The notes: a model not told the origin generated them from the sequence alone. A stretch of DNA of 64,000 nucleotides from Pseudomonas protegens CHA0 (GCF_000397205.1 NC_021237.1:3473001-3537000), one strand, 5' to 3'. Counted from the stretch's first letter, positions 8,194 to 16,233 are shown. Translations and numbers: made by a program.

Positions 8194-10118
8194 AACCCTG
8201 TTCCCTGCTCGCCCTGATGCTGATCTCGGCGGCCACTGCCCTGCACGCCGCGCCCCTGCAATGGGGCGATATCCGCGACGGCAGCCTGTACCTGCAAGCC
8301 GAGGCCGGCGACACCCTGCACCTGCGCTGGAGCCCGGCCTGGCAGAGCGACGCCAACCAGGAGCAGCTGTACCTGCTGCGCCCGGACGGCCAGTTGCTGC
8401 AACAGCTGGAGATTCGCGCCGACCAACCCTACGGCCAGCGGGAAGTCCAACTGCCCGCGGCCCAGGGCGACTACCGGCTGCAGGTACCGGGCTACAGCTT
8501 TCGCAACTTCAAGGTCAGCCACGACAGCGCCACCCGGGCCCAGTTCGAACCGGCCAAGGTGCATTTCAGCGCCGACGTGCCCAGTGGCGTGGAGCTGTAT
8601 TTTCGCGTGGCCGCCGGAGAGCAGGCGGTACTGGCGGGCAAGTATTACGGTGGGGTCAGCGTGCTCCAGGCCACGCGCCTGAGTGACCACCAGTTGCTGC
8701 GCCTGAAGCTGGTGGAGCACCCGCAGTACGGTCAGTTCGACCAGATCCAACTGCCGGTGGCCCAGCAGGACGAGGTCTGGCGCCTGTCCCTGGGCGGCTC
8801 GGGCAAGGTGGCGTTCTGGCTCGACGGCACCGCCAACCTGTTCGCCCAGGACCTGCGCCAGTTGCACCCGCTGCAATGGACACCGGGCCGGGTCGAGCTG
8901 AGCCTCAAGCCGCAGATGCGCGGCCCCAGCCCGCACCTGGGGATCGCCCTGCCCTATGCCCAGCCGCCGCAGTCGACCTTTGAACTGCTGCGGGCCCTGG
9001 GGCCGCGGGCGGCCAACTTCTACAGCTTCGTCGATGTGATCCAGCAGGAACCCCAGCGCGAGCTGGGCTTTCGCCGGCTGTACCGCGAAACGTTCAAGAT
9101 CGACCGCGACATCACCCTGCTGGCGGGCACCGGGCGCCGGGCGGTGCTGGCAGCCGACAGCCAGAGCTTCGCCGGCCTCGACGCCTGGCTGGCGGACAGC
9201 GTGCGCCTGGGCAACCAGGGCCTGCACTACCTGGCGTTCGCCGACGAACCCAACCTCAACTACCCCAGCTACGCCGTGTTCGCCAGCTACTTCGGGCGCA
9301 TGCTGGAGCACGTCAAGGCCAACCCCGAGGCCCGGGCCGCAGGTGTGCGCATTGCCATGCCGGTCAGTTCGCGGCTGCTGGACGGGCCGTTTCGCATCGG
9401 TGCCGGGCAGCGCCGCGGCATCGACTGGGCGCGCCAGTTGCTAGAGGCCCACGGCGCCGATATCGACGCCATGGCCTGGCACGAGTGGATGGTCCGCGAC
9501 CTGCTGGCCACCCGCCGCTACCGCGCCAGCGTGCGCGCCGCCGCCGACCTGGTGGGCCTGGATGACCTGGGCCGGCCGCGCAAGGCGCTGTTGCTGAGCC
9601 AGACCAATATCTCCAGCGGCCCGGACCTGAGCCCCTATCAGCAGGACACTCACTACGCCGCCCTGTGGTGGATGTCGGTGGTGGCCAATGCCTCCCAGGA
9701 CGGCCTGCTGGACATGCTCAACTGGTTCCAGGCCGCCGATGAGCCCGAGTACCCCAAGGGCATGCTGGCCCAGCACGACGCCCAGCGCTTCAGCCTGAAG
9801 CCGGTGGCCGTGGCCCAGCAATTCATCCAGCGGCACTGGCTGGGGCAGGTCCAGGCGCTGGACAACCCGGCCTTCGAGGTGGATGCCCTGGCACTGCGCG
9901 ATGGCCCGCGCCACAGCCTGCTGGGCGTGACCAAGACCCCGCGCGCACAAACCATCGACCTGGACGGCGCCGAGCAGATCTGCCAGGCCGGCCCGAGCCT
10001 GGAACTGCTCGGCGCCGACGGGCACAGCCGCTCCGCCGCCGTGCAGTGCAGCAATGGCCGGGCCCAGTTGCAGGTGCCCGGTGAAACCCTGTTTGCCTTG
10101 ACCTGGAAAACCCTATGA
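8190..10118 (+). CDS. secreted protein of exopolysaccharide operon, possible glycoside-hydrolase-like fold
   Basis: 642 residues with a clear Sec signal peptide (cleavage after about residue 21, ALHAA). The N-terminal third is beta-rich. The middle contains FADEPNLNYPS (about 348-358), where an acid before Pro-Asn after a beta strand recalls the acid/base position of clan-A glycosidases. It is followed by AMAWHEWMVRDLLATRRY and a C-terminal beta domain. Periplasmic glycosidases such as PslG or PelA are common companions of polysaccharide export systems, so a trimming role is plausible. I do not recognise a specific family, and the glycosidase idea is inference. Translation is coupled to both neighbours by ATGA overlaps. 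Confidence 0.6.
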   Translation: MKPCSLLALMLISAATALHAAPLQWGDIRDGSLYLQAEAGDTLHLRWSPAWQSDANQEQLYLLRPDGQLLQQLEIRADQPYGQREVQLPAAQGDYRLQVPGYSFRNFKVSHDSATRAQFEPAKVHFSADVPSGVELYFRVAAGEQAVLAGKYYGGVSVLQATRLSDHQLLRLKLVEHPQYGQFDQIQLPVAQQDEVWRLSLGGSGKVAFWLDGTANLFAQDLRQLHPLQWTPGRVELSLKPQMRGPSPHLGIALPYAQPPQSTFELLRALGPRAANFYSFVDVIQQEPQRELGFRRLYRETFKIDRDITLLAGTGRRAVLAADSQSFAGLDAWLADSVRLGNQGLHYLAFADEPNLNYPSYAVFASYFGRMLEHVKANPEARAAGVRIAMPVSSRLLDGPFRIGAGQRRGIDWARQLLEAHGADIDAMAWHEWMVRDLLATRRYRASVRAAADLVGLDDLGRPRKALLLSQTNISSGPDLSPYQQDTHYAALWWMSVVANASQDGLLDMLNWFQAADEPEYPKGMLAQHDAQRFSLKPVAVAQQFIQRHWLGQVQALDNPAFEVDALALRDGPRHSLLGVTKTPRAQTIDLDGAEQICQAGPSLELLGADGHSRSAAVQCSNGRAQLQVPGETLFALTWKTL

Positions 10119-10819
10119 GTCGCTTGACCGGCCTGTTGGCCAGAATCCGCCGCAAGGGCCTGCGTGGCAGCCTGCGGGTGCTGCGTGAACGCTTCTTCTA
10201 TTACCACTGGGAATTGCTGACCCTGGAACGCTCCCTGGCCTTGCCGGTGCCCTGCCCCATCAACCCCGGCCGCTGGCCCCAGGTGCCCATCACCCGCGAG
10301 CTGCTGCCGGCCTTCGACAAGTACTTCAAGGCGCAACTGCCGGCCATTCGCGGCCTGCTGGACAAAGGCAGCCGCGGCAGCGCACACCTGGATGAAGACG
10401 GCAACGTGATGATGATGGTGTGGATCAGTGAGCGCGATTACTACGACGATCAGTTGTACCGCTGCTGGATGCGCATCCCGCCGGGCTGCCTGTATCAGTT
10501 CGCCGGAGAGTGCGCGGTGCCGTATCGCGGCTCGGGGGTGGTGATCCTGGCGCAGAAGCTGCTTTGGGACGAATACCGCGAGCGCGGCTTCAAGGCCACC
10601 CGGGCCCTGGTCAACGTGCGCAACGAGCCGGCGCTGAAGATGCACATGCGCCTGGGGTTCCAGGAAGTGGGTGAATCCCTGCATGTCTACTGCCTGTTGC
10701 GCTGCCTGCACTTCCACCGCCGCCGGCCCTACCACCAGACACGCCTGCACCACCTGCGCCGCGGGCGCCTGGCACAGCAGCCCAGCGGTTCCAGCCCTAT
10801 CGACAAGGAACGTTCGTGA
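10115..10819 (+). CDS. GNAT-like N-acyltransferase
   Basis: 234 residues. The C-terminal half carries a GNAT core: RGSGVVILAQKLLWDEYRER resembles the acetyl-CoA-binding helix, and NEPALKMHMRLGFQEVGE is the classical GNAT ending with N-x-x-A and GF. The N-terminal 90 residues are basic and not recognised. In this operon it is a candidate for acetylating the sugar precursor or repeat unit. The start is at an ATGA overlap and the stop overlaps the next GTG start, so the two acyltransferase-like genes are translated together. Substrate unknown. Confidence 0.7.
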   Translation: MSRLTGLLARIRRKGLRGSLRVLRERFFYYHWELLTLERSLALPVPCPINPGRWPQVPITRELLPAFDKYFKAQLPAIRGLLDKGSRGSAHLDEDGNVMMMVWISERDYYDDQLYRCWMRIPPGCLYQFAGECAVPYRGSGVVILAQKLLWDEYRERGFKATRALVNVRNEPALKMHMRLGFQEVGESLHVYCLLRCLHFHRRRPYHQTRLHHLRRGRLAQQPSGSSPIDKERS

Positions 10820-11940
10820 GCCTGCGTTGGCAATGGTGCGCCAGCCTCTGCACCCAGGACTTTCCCGTGGCGGCCTATGAGCAACTGCACCAGCAAGTGC
10901 CACAGGCCACGCCGTTCAATCGCTTGAGCTGGCTGCAGGGGGCGGAACGGGCCCTGGATCACCGGCACTTGCAGATCCTCCTGGGCTGGCACGGCCAGCG
11001 CCTGGTGCTCTGCCTGCCGCTGACCCTGGGCCGCGAAACCCGGGCCGGCCTGCGCCTGCAGGTGGTACGCCACCTGGGGCATCCGCTGAGCGACCGCCTG
11101 GCGCTGCTGGTCGCGGACCCGGCGCAAGGCGCCATGCCCGAGGTGCTGGAGCAGATCCGCCGGCAACTGCCCCATGACCTGCTGCAACTTCATGAACTGG
11201 TGGACGCCGAGCGCCTGCTGGCGCCCTGGCGCCGGGCCAGCTGGTACAGCGAACAGGCCCTGAGCTGCCGGGCGCCGGAACACCTGATTGTCGACAGCGA
11301 CCGCGAGGAAGCCACCGGCACCTTGCGCTACGAGCTGCGCCGGGCGAAGAAACGCTGCGCGGAAATCGACGCTCGGGTGATCCGCATGGCGCCCCAGGCC
11401 GACGGCATGGACGGGGTGCTGGAAATGCTCCGCGAGGTGGAACAGGCCAGTTGGAAAGGCGCAGACGGGCTGGGGATCTTCTCCGGGGAGCTGCGCTGGC
11501 AATGGATGGCCAGCGCCCTGCGCGGCCTGGCCGCCGAAGGTTGTGTGCGGGTGGTGATGCTGGAACACCAGGGCCGTTGCATCAGCTATCGCCTCGGCCT
11601 GCTGGAGCGCGGCCGCCTGTACGACTACAACATCGCCTTCCTGGCGCAATACAAGAACCTGGGTAGCGGCCGGCTGCTGCTGGATGAGTGGATCCGCTGG
11701 GGGCTGGACGAAGGCTGGCAGTGGGTCGATGCCTCGCGGGTGAGCCTCAGCCGCTCCAGCCATCAGTTGCATGAACGCATGAGCGGCCTGGTGGAACACC
11801 AGCGCTGGAGCTTCTATTCCTGGCGCCCGCGAGCGCTGCTGGCCGGTACCGCCGAACGCATCTGGCAGTGGCTCAAGCCGCGCCTCAAGGCCTGGCGCGA
11901 ACGGCGCCAGGCCAACACCGTACAAGGATCCCGCCCATGA
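10816..11940 (+). CDS. BioF2/CelD-like acetyltransferase (GNAT_6 type)
   Basis: 374 residues beginning at a GTG in a GTGA overlap. The central region, with LRYELRRAKKRC followed by EASWKGADGLGIFSG-like sequence and then YRLGLLERGRLYDYNIAFLAQYKNLGSGRLLLDEWIRWG, fits the acetyltransferase domain shared by CelD/BcsL-type and FemAB-like proteins of polysaccharide clusters. No signal peptide or membrane segments are seen. It would transfer an acyl or amino-acyl group to a precursor in the cytoplasm. It ends in an ATGA overlap with the last gene of the operon. Family assignment is good; chemistry is inferred. Confidence 0.72.
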   Translation: MSLRWQWCASLCTQDFPVAAYEQLHQQVPQATPFNRLSWLQGAERALDHRHLQILLGWHGQRLVLCLPLTLGRETRAGLRLQVVRHLGHPLSDRLALLVADPAQGAMPEVLEQIRRQLPHDLLQLHELVDAERLLAPWRRASWYSEQALSCRAPEHLIVDSDREEATGTLRYELRRAKKRCAEIDARVIRMAPQADGMDGVLEMLREVEQASWKGADGLGIFSGELRWQWMASALRGLAAEGCVRVVMLEHQGRCISYRLGLLERGRLYDYNIAFLAQYKNLGSGRLLLDEWIRWGLDEGWQWVDASRVSLSRSSHQLHERMSGLVEHQRWSFYSWRPRALLAGTAERIWQWLKPRLKAWRERRQANTVQGSRP

Positions 11941-12716
11941 ACCGCCCCCTGACTGCCGCCCGGGCCCACCGGGTCATCGTCAATGCCGACGACTTCGGTC
12001 TCGACCTGGACTACAACCAGCTGACCCTGCGCGCCTTCAAGCGAGAGGTGATCAGCTCGGCGACCCTGATGGCCAACATGCCGGCGTTCAACGACGCCTG
12101 TGAACTGACCCAGCAGCACGGTTTGCTGGGACGCATCGGCCTGCATTTCAACCTCACCTACGGCGCGCCACTGAGCCCGGCGATGCGCCACCAGCCGTTG
12201 TTCTGTGACCCTCAGGGGCAGTTCGACCTGAACCTGCGGCGCTCGGCCCTGCGCCTGCCGGCCGCGGCGGCCGAGGCGGTGCGCGAGGAGTTGCAGGCCC
12301 AGTGGCAGCGCTGTGTCGATCAGGGCGTGCGGCCCAGCCATATCGACTCCCACCAGCACGTGCACAACCTGTGGCCGGTGGCAGCCATCGTCGCTCGCTT
12401 CGCCGCGCAGCAAGGGGTGCCGGTGCGCCTGGCGCGCAATGTGGGGGGCAACATCGGGCCAATCAAGCGGTTGTTCAAGAGCGCGCTCAACCTGCGTATC
12501 CGCTGGTTGTGCGGGGCCGGGGCCCAGAGCGTGTGCACGCCCAGGGACCTGCTGGAAGGTTTTCGCCCGACCGGCGTGATTGAAGTGGTGGCCCACCCGA
12601 CCCAGCTGGCCGAGGGTGATTTCGGTGACGATTACCTGCCGGCGCAGCAGTCTCTGGAGCAACTGCTGCAACAGGCATTGCCCGGGTATCAACGCATTGC
12701 CTACAGCGAGCTGTAA
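11937..12716 (+). CDS. ChbG/HpnK (YdjC-like) carbohydrate deacetylase
   Basis: 259 residues. VIVNADDFGL (13-22) holds the metal-binding Asp pair, IGLHFNLTYG follows, and PSHIDSHQHVHN near residue 135 supplies the His ligands. These are the signatures of the YdjC-fold deacetylases that remove acetyl groups from N-acetylated sugars (ChbG on chitobiose, HpnK in hopanoid glycosides). It is the last gene of the 12-kb operon and overlaps the preceding gene by ATGA. With the NodB-type enzyme upstream, the operon has two unrelated deacetylases beside two acyltransferase-like genes, which suggests controlled deacetylation and re-acylation of an amino sugar. That idea is inference. Confidence 0.82.
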   Translation: MNRPLTAARAHRVIVNADDFGLDLDYNQLTLRAFKREVISSATLMANMPAFNDACELTQQHGLLGRIGLHFNLTYGAPLSPAMRHQPLFCDPQGQFDLNLRRSALRLPAAAAEAVREELQAQWQRCVDQGVRPSHIDSHQHVHNLWPVAAIVARFAAQQGVPVRLARNVGGNIGPIKRLFKSALNLRIRWLCGAGAQSVCTPRDLLEGFRPTGVIEVVAHPTQLAEGDFGDDYLPAQQSLEQLLQQALPGYQRIAYSEL

Positions 12717-12871
12717 AAAACATTAGCTCCCTATGCAATTTAATCGGCAATTAATCCGTCAGGCTAAAAGTGTCATTGACCGCGCTAGTTCAGAACAATC
12801 TGAAGCGCTGCGCGGCAAGTTCTAACGCCTGATTGGCGCGGAACTGACGTAGCCTGCATCGGAGAATTGCC

Positions 12872-13129
12872 ATGAACCTGCGTATCGGTTTGACTGCCAC
12901 CGCCCTGCTGTTGAGTGCCCTCAGTGGCCTGGCCCAGGCAGACAGCACCACCGCCGTGCCCTACCACTATGGAATGCCGCTGCATGTGGGCAAAGTGATC
13001 TCGATGACCGAACCTGCGACCCAGGAGTGCAAAGTGATCACCGCCGACATGAAGTTCATCGACAACCAGGGCAAGCCCGAGGAAATCACCTACAGAAAGA
13101 TGTCGGATGCGTGCACCACCGATAATTGA
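12872..13129 (+). CDS. DUF2790 family small exported protein
   Basis: 85 residues with a Sec signal peptide (cleavage after about residue 23, LAQA-D). The mature part, with YHYGMPLHVGKVIS, two Cys and AxMxFIDNQGKPEEITYRKMSDAC, is the DUF2790 pattern found in many Pseudomonas paralogues, several of which sit near metal-responsive regulators. Function is unknown. The gene has its own upstream region (12717-12871) and a GC-rich hairpin after it, so it is probably monocistronic. GGAGAATTGCC supplies the ribosome site. Confidence 0.85.
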   Translation: MNLRIGLTATALLLSALSGLAQADSTTAVPYHYGMPLHVGKVISMTEPATQECKVITADMKFIDNQGKPEEITYRKMSDACTTDN

Positions 13130-13150
13130 GGCTGTGCAACACGCTCACAC

Positions 13151-13169
13151 GGGGCCGCGCTGCGGCCCC
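13151..13169. terminator. GC-rich hairpin between convergent small genes
   Basis: Perfect stem GGGGCCGC-GCT-GCGGCCCC between the convergent DUF2790 and DUF1652 genes. It lacks a strong T-run on either strand, so terminator function is likely by position rather than shown. Confidence 0.45.
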
Positions 13170-13253
13170 TCATCACGCCCGGTGCCGATCGGCAAGCCGG
13201 GGTTCGCGGCGGCCTGGCGGCCCCCCTGTTGAATTCCCTACTCCCGAAGGCGC

Positions 13254-13517
13254 CTAGAATGCACGCCGCAGAGGGGCAACCTGGCGAGGGTTGTGCGCCA
13301 GGTCGTAGCGCAATTCGGCAATCAGCTCGTTGATTTCCCGACAGCCGTTGAGCTGCGAGGCGTCGATGCCGGTAACCACCAGGTCGACCCGGTCGGTTTG
13401 ATGGTCGCCGAAGACCTTCACGGTCATCGACAGGTCGGGGCTTAGGGTGCATTGGCAGCGTTTGGGCAGAAAGCTGCTTTCAATGATATTTCGCAGTTCA
13501 AGGGCAGATAGAAACAT
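13254..13517 (-). CDS. DUF1652 family protein
   Basis: 87 residues starting MFLSALELRNIIESSFLP, the typical opening of DUF1652, a small family almost confined to Pseudomonas. It continues CTLSPDLSMTVKVF and GIDASQLNGCREINELIAELR. The start is chosen at this ATG because AAGGAGAG lies just upstream on the minus strand; the open frame extends 19 codons further without a ribosome site. It is cytoplasmic with no known function. It converges on the DUF2790 gene. Confidence 0.82.
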   Translation of the reverse strand: MFLSALELRNIIESSFLPKRCQCTLSPDLSMTVKVFGDHQTDRVDLVVTGIDASQLNGCREINELIAELRYDLAHNPRQVAPLRRAF

Positions 13518-14034
13518 GGCGACTCTCTCCTTTGTTCGAGACGGCCAATCAATAGGCAAACAACCTGACAACAATGACGTCCGTGTTCGGTAGTGATCCG
13601 GGCCCGGTCTTGATCCTTGCAGACGGAGCCAAGCTACAGACTAAGCCGCTTTCCCGAGGCTGCTAAATTCGATTTCGCTCTGAGCACCGGGGTTTTTCGC
13701 TGGGTTGGCTGCCAGCCCATACCGGCCGCCGGCCTATCCCTCCATTTGCGTGCAACTGGTCTTGTTTCAAGGTTTTGCTCAATCGCGGGCCTGATTGATA
13801 AGGCAGCAGGAAACGTGCCTGGCCGGCAGCGCCACAGGGCCCTGCGAAATCGGCACGCGGCGTACGAGCAGCCGTGCAAAGTGCAAGAAAGCAGGCAGTT
13901 GGCCTTGCAAAATGCCCTGCTACCCAGGACGTTTGCATTGCGCCTCGGGCGCCGGTCAGAATGCCCGGGCCGGACTTTCCCCAAGGCGCCCACTCAAACG
14001 GGTGTATCGCGCTTTCAATCAGCCAGGAGGCTTC
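13518..14034. other. 517-bp intergenic region without a recognised gene
   Basis: Between the divergent DUF1652 and ecotin genes. It must carry the promoters of both; a ribosome site (CCAGGAGG) precedes ecotin. Open frames crossing it lack coding signatures or continue into ecotin out of register with a real start. I found no RNA gene, REP element or long palindrome. Confidence 0.5.
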
Positions 14035-14511
14035 ATGCGTCTGCTCCCCCTTGCCAGCGTCACCCTGCTTTCGGCTCTCTGCGCCCAGGCCTTTGCCGCC
14101 AAGCTCGAAGACACCGCACCCTACCCCAAGGCCGAAGACGGCTTCACCCGCCAGGTCATCCACCTGCCCAAGCAACAGCACGAAGACCGCTACAAGGTCG
14201 AGATCCTCGCCGGCAAGACCCTCACCGTGGACTGCAACCTGCAGCGCCTGGGCGGCAAACTGCTAGAGAAGAACCTCGAAGGCTGGGGTTATCCCTACTA
14301 CCGCCTGGACCAGGTCAGCGGCCCGATAAGTACGCGGATGGCCTGCCCCGACGGCAAGACCCGCGAGGATTTCGTCCCGGTGACCGGTGACGGCTTCGTC
14401 TTGCGCTACAACAGCAAGCTGCCGATCGTGATCTACGCGCCCAAGGACGTGGAAGTGCGCTACCGCCTGTGGAGCGCCGCGGACAAGACAGAAAACGCCC
14501 GCCAGGAATAA
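14035..14511 (+). CDS. eco: ecotin, periplasmic serine protease inhibitor
   Basis: 158 residues with a Sec signal peptide (cleavage after about residue 21). The mature protein follows ecotin throughout: [17 protein letters not shown], the Cys67/Cys104 disulfide pair, and [22 protein letters not shown] in the dimer/secondary-site region. Ecotin dimers protect the periplasm from trypsin-fold proteases. The reactive-site loop reads [13 protein letters not shown], so the P1 residue is Arg101 where E. coli ecotin has Met. The start is chosen at the ATG just after CCAGGAGG; a longer frame upstream has no role. Confidence 0.93.
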   Translation: MRLLPLASVTLLSALCAQAFAAKLEDTAPYPKAEDGFTRQVIHLPKQQHEDRYKVEILAGKTLTVDCNLQRLGGKLLEKNLEGWGYPYYRLDQVSGPISTRMACPDGKTREDFVPVTGDGFVLRYNSKLPIVIYAPKDVEVRYRLWSAADKTENARQE

Positions 14512-14538
14512 GCCATCCCCCCAGCCGGAGTGCCGCCC

Positions 14539-14844
14539 TTGATTACCTGCCATGTCAAATACGTGATCGACCCCTACCAACTGGCCGAGTTCGAAGCCTA
14601 CTCCAAGGCCTGGATCGCGGTGGTGAGGCGGCTGGGCGGCACCCACCACGGCTATTTCCTGCCCTCCGAAGGTGCCAGCAACATCGCCTACTGCCTGTTC
14701 AGCTTTCCTTCCCTGGCGGACTACGAAGCCTACCGCCAGAGCGCCCTCAGTGACCCGGAAAGCGTGGCCCTGGTAGCGGCGGTGGTGCAAAAGCGCTTCA
14801 TCCTCAGCTACGAACGCAGCTTCATGCGCCCTCTGCTGTCGTAG
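14539..14844 (+). CDS. NIPSNAP family protein
   Basis: 101 residues with the alpha/beta-barrel dimer features of small bacterial NIPSNAP proteins: ITCHVKYVIDPYQLAEFE, then a GGTHHGYFLPSEGASNIAY core. The TTG at 14539 is preferred over GTG at 14530 because CCGGAG lies 8 bases before the TTG and homologues begin at MITC. Function is unknown. The stop TAG is supplied by the first bases of a REP element (GTAGGAGCC). It follows ecotin closely and could be co-transcribed. Confidence 0.75.
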   Translation: MITCHVKYVIDPYQLAEFEAYSKAWIAVVRRLGGTHHGYFLPSEGASNIAYCLFSFPSLADYEAYRQSALSDPESVALVAAVVQKRFILSYERSFMRPLLS

Positions 14845-14922
14845 GAGCCGGCTTGCCGGCGAATGGGCCCTTGAGGTCTGCATCGCTGTGCAGGACGCCT
14901 TCGCTGGCAGGTCTGTTCCTAC
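14841..14922. repeat. REPIN (inverted pair of REP sequences)
   Basis: Left REP GTAGGAGCCGGCTTGCCGGC at 14841-14860 and a diverged right REP in inverted orientation ending TCCTAC at 14922. It lies between convergent genes and overlaps the stop codons of both: TAG at 14842-14844 on plus, and TAG at 14919-14921 on minus. Confidence 0.85.
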
Positions 14923-15956
14923 AAGGCGGCGTTGCTCAGGGCGGCGCGTTCGGCGACGTGGCGCAAGCTGTCAAAGTTGATGTTGGCCCCCGAGTCGATC
15001 GCCACCAGGGTCTGGCCGCGGACGCCGCTTTGCGCCACGTATTCCTTGATGCCCGCCACCGCCAGGGCGCCCGAGGGCTCGGTGATGGAGCGGGTATCGT
15101 CGTAGATGTCCTTGATCGCCGCACACAGCTGGTCGTTGCTGACGCTGATCACTTGATCCACGTGATGCCGGCAGATCTGGAAACCATGCTCACCGATCTG
15201 CGCCACCGCAACGCCGTCGGCAAAGGTTCCCACTTCAGGCAGCACCACCCGCTGCCCTGCCGCCAGGGCCTGTTGCAGACAGTTGGAATGTTCGGACTCG
15301 ACACCAACGATGCGGATCTGTGGCCGTAGGTATTTGACATAGGCGGCGATCCCGGCGATCAGCCCGCCACCGCCGACCGGAACGAAGATCGCGTCCAGTT
15401 CGCCCTGCTGCTGGCGCAAGATCTCCATGGCCACGGTGCCTTGCCCGGCAATCACATGGGGATCATCAAAGGGTGAAACAAAGGTACTGCCGGTGCGTTG
15501 GGCCAGATCCAGGGCATGCTCCAGGGCGAAGGGAAAGCTCTGGCCATGCAGGATCGCCTCGGCGCCGCGGCTGCGCACCCCCAGCACCTTGAGTTCCGGG
15601 GTGCTGGCGGGCATCACGATGCTTGCCTTGATCCCCAGTTCCCGCGCCGCCAGCGCCACGCCCTGGGCATGATTGCCGGCGGACGCGGTGACCACTCCGC
15701 GCAGCTTCTGCTCCGGGGTGAGGTGCGCCAGGCGGTTGTAGGCGCCACGGATCTTGAAGGAAAAGGTCGGTTGCAGGTCTTCGCGCTTGAGCAGGATCTG
15801 ATTGCCCAGCCGCTCGGACAGCGCCGGCGCCGCCTGCAACGGCGTACGGATCGCCAGGTCGTAGACCGGCGCCGCAAGAATCATCTTCACGTAGCGCTCC
15901 AGCAACGCCATGTCGGCACTGGGCTGGGGGGTGGCAGAACGGCTGGGGCGACTCAT
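14919..15956 (-). CDS. ilvA: threonine dehydratase, catalytic domain only (no ACT-like regulatory domain)
   Basis: PLP fold-type II enzyme converting threonine to 2-oxobutyrate, the entry to isoleucine synthesis. Lys68 in FSFKIRGAYN binds PLP, SAGNHAQG (92-99) contacts substrate, and GGGG at 195-198 holds the cofactor phosphate. Sequence follows biosynthetic IlvA (E. coli about 514 residues), but the protein stops at 345, right after the catalytic domain (INFDSLRHVAERAAL). The ACT-like domain that senses isoleucine and valine is therefore missing. The start has AGGAGA upstream. A leader peptide and attenuator precede it. The stop lies in a REP end. A full-length paralogue elsewhere is likely but cannot be seen here. 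Confidence 0.88.
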   Translation of the reverse strand: MSRPSRSATPQPSADMALLERYVKMILAAPVYDLAIRTPLQAAPALSERLGNQILLKREDLQPTFSFKIRGAYNRLAHLTPEQKLRGVVTASAGNHAQGVALAARELGIKASIVMPASTPELKVLGVRSRGAEAILHGQSFPFALEHALDLAQRTGSTFVSPFDDPHVIAGQGTVAMEILRQQQGELDAIFVPVGGGGLIAGIAAYVKYLRPQIRIVGVESEHSNCLQQALAAGQRVVLPEVGTFADGVAVAQIGEHGFQICRHHVDQVISVSNDQLCAAIKDIYDDTRSITEPSGALAVAGIKEYVAQSGVRGQTLVAIDSGANINFDSLRHVAERAALSNAAL

Positions 15957-15998
15957 GGTGGATCTCCTGGCTGTGTACGAAGCCCGGGAGACAGAGAG

Positions 15999-16064
15999 AA
16001 AAAACCCGCCTCCAGGGCGGGTTGGGTGCAGTCGTCAGCAAGCCCGCCAATAAGGAATGGCGGT
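15999..16064 (-). promoter_or_regulatory. transcription attenuator of the threonine dehydratase gene
   Basis: Read on the minus strand, three mutually exclusive pairings are visible. Region 1 (16056-16064, CCGCCA core) pairs with region 2 (16042-16050, TTGGCGGGC). Region 2 can instead pair with region 3 (16003-16010, AACCCGCC). Region 3 pairs with region 4 (16016-16023, GGCGGGTT) as an 8-bp stem followed by six T: an intrinsic terminator. The leader peptide's Ile-Ile-Thr codons lie at the edge of region 1. A ribosome stalled there would free region 2 to block the terminator, the classical design for amino-acid control. Confidence 0.8.
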
Positions 16065-16103
16065 AATAATGCTTGGCTGGAAACGATATGCAGGGAAAGT
16101 CAT
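16035..16103 (-). CDS. leader peptide of the threonine dehydratase attenuator
   Basis: A 22-codon frame ATG to TGA ending 12 bases before the terminator stem. It contains consecutive Ile-Ile-Thr codons followed by Ala-Ile (S-I-I-T-A-I), the end product and substrate relevant to threonine dehydratase. Its last codons (Y-W-R-A-C) are built from the region-2 stem sequence. Position, stop placement and codon content match attenuation leader peptides. Expression is inferred. Confidence 0.72.
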   Translation of the reverse strand: MTFPAYRFQPSIITAIPYWRAC

Positions 16104-16201
16104 GGGCTGGAAATTACTCGCGCCAGCAGGCTCCGGTCAACGCTTTTTTCCCGGCCTCCTTGAACGGCGACGTCTGCCATTGGGCACCGTGGCTTGAAGC
16201 C

Positions 16202-16233
16202 AAATATACGAAACATATATGATTCGTATATTT
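16202..16233. promoter_or_regulatory. 32-bp palindromic operator upstream of ParD-like gene
   Basis: Arms AAATATACGAA (16202-16212) and TTCGTATATTT (16223-16233) are perfect inverted repeats, and the centre CATATATG is itself a palindrome; only the base pair 16213/16222 breaks symmetry. This AT-rich block in high-GC DNA sits 18 bp before the ParD-like start. That fits an autoregulatory site for a ribbon-helix-helix protein. Confidence 0.75.
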
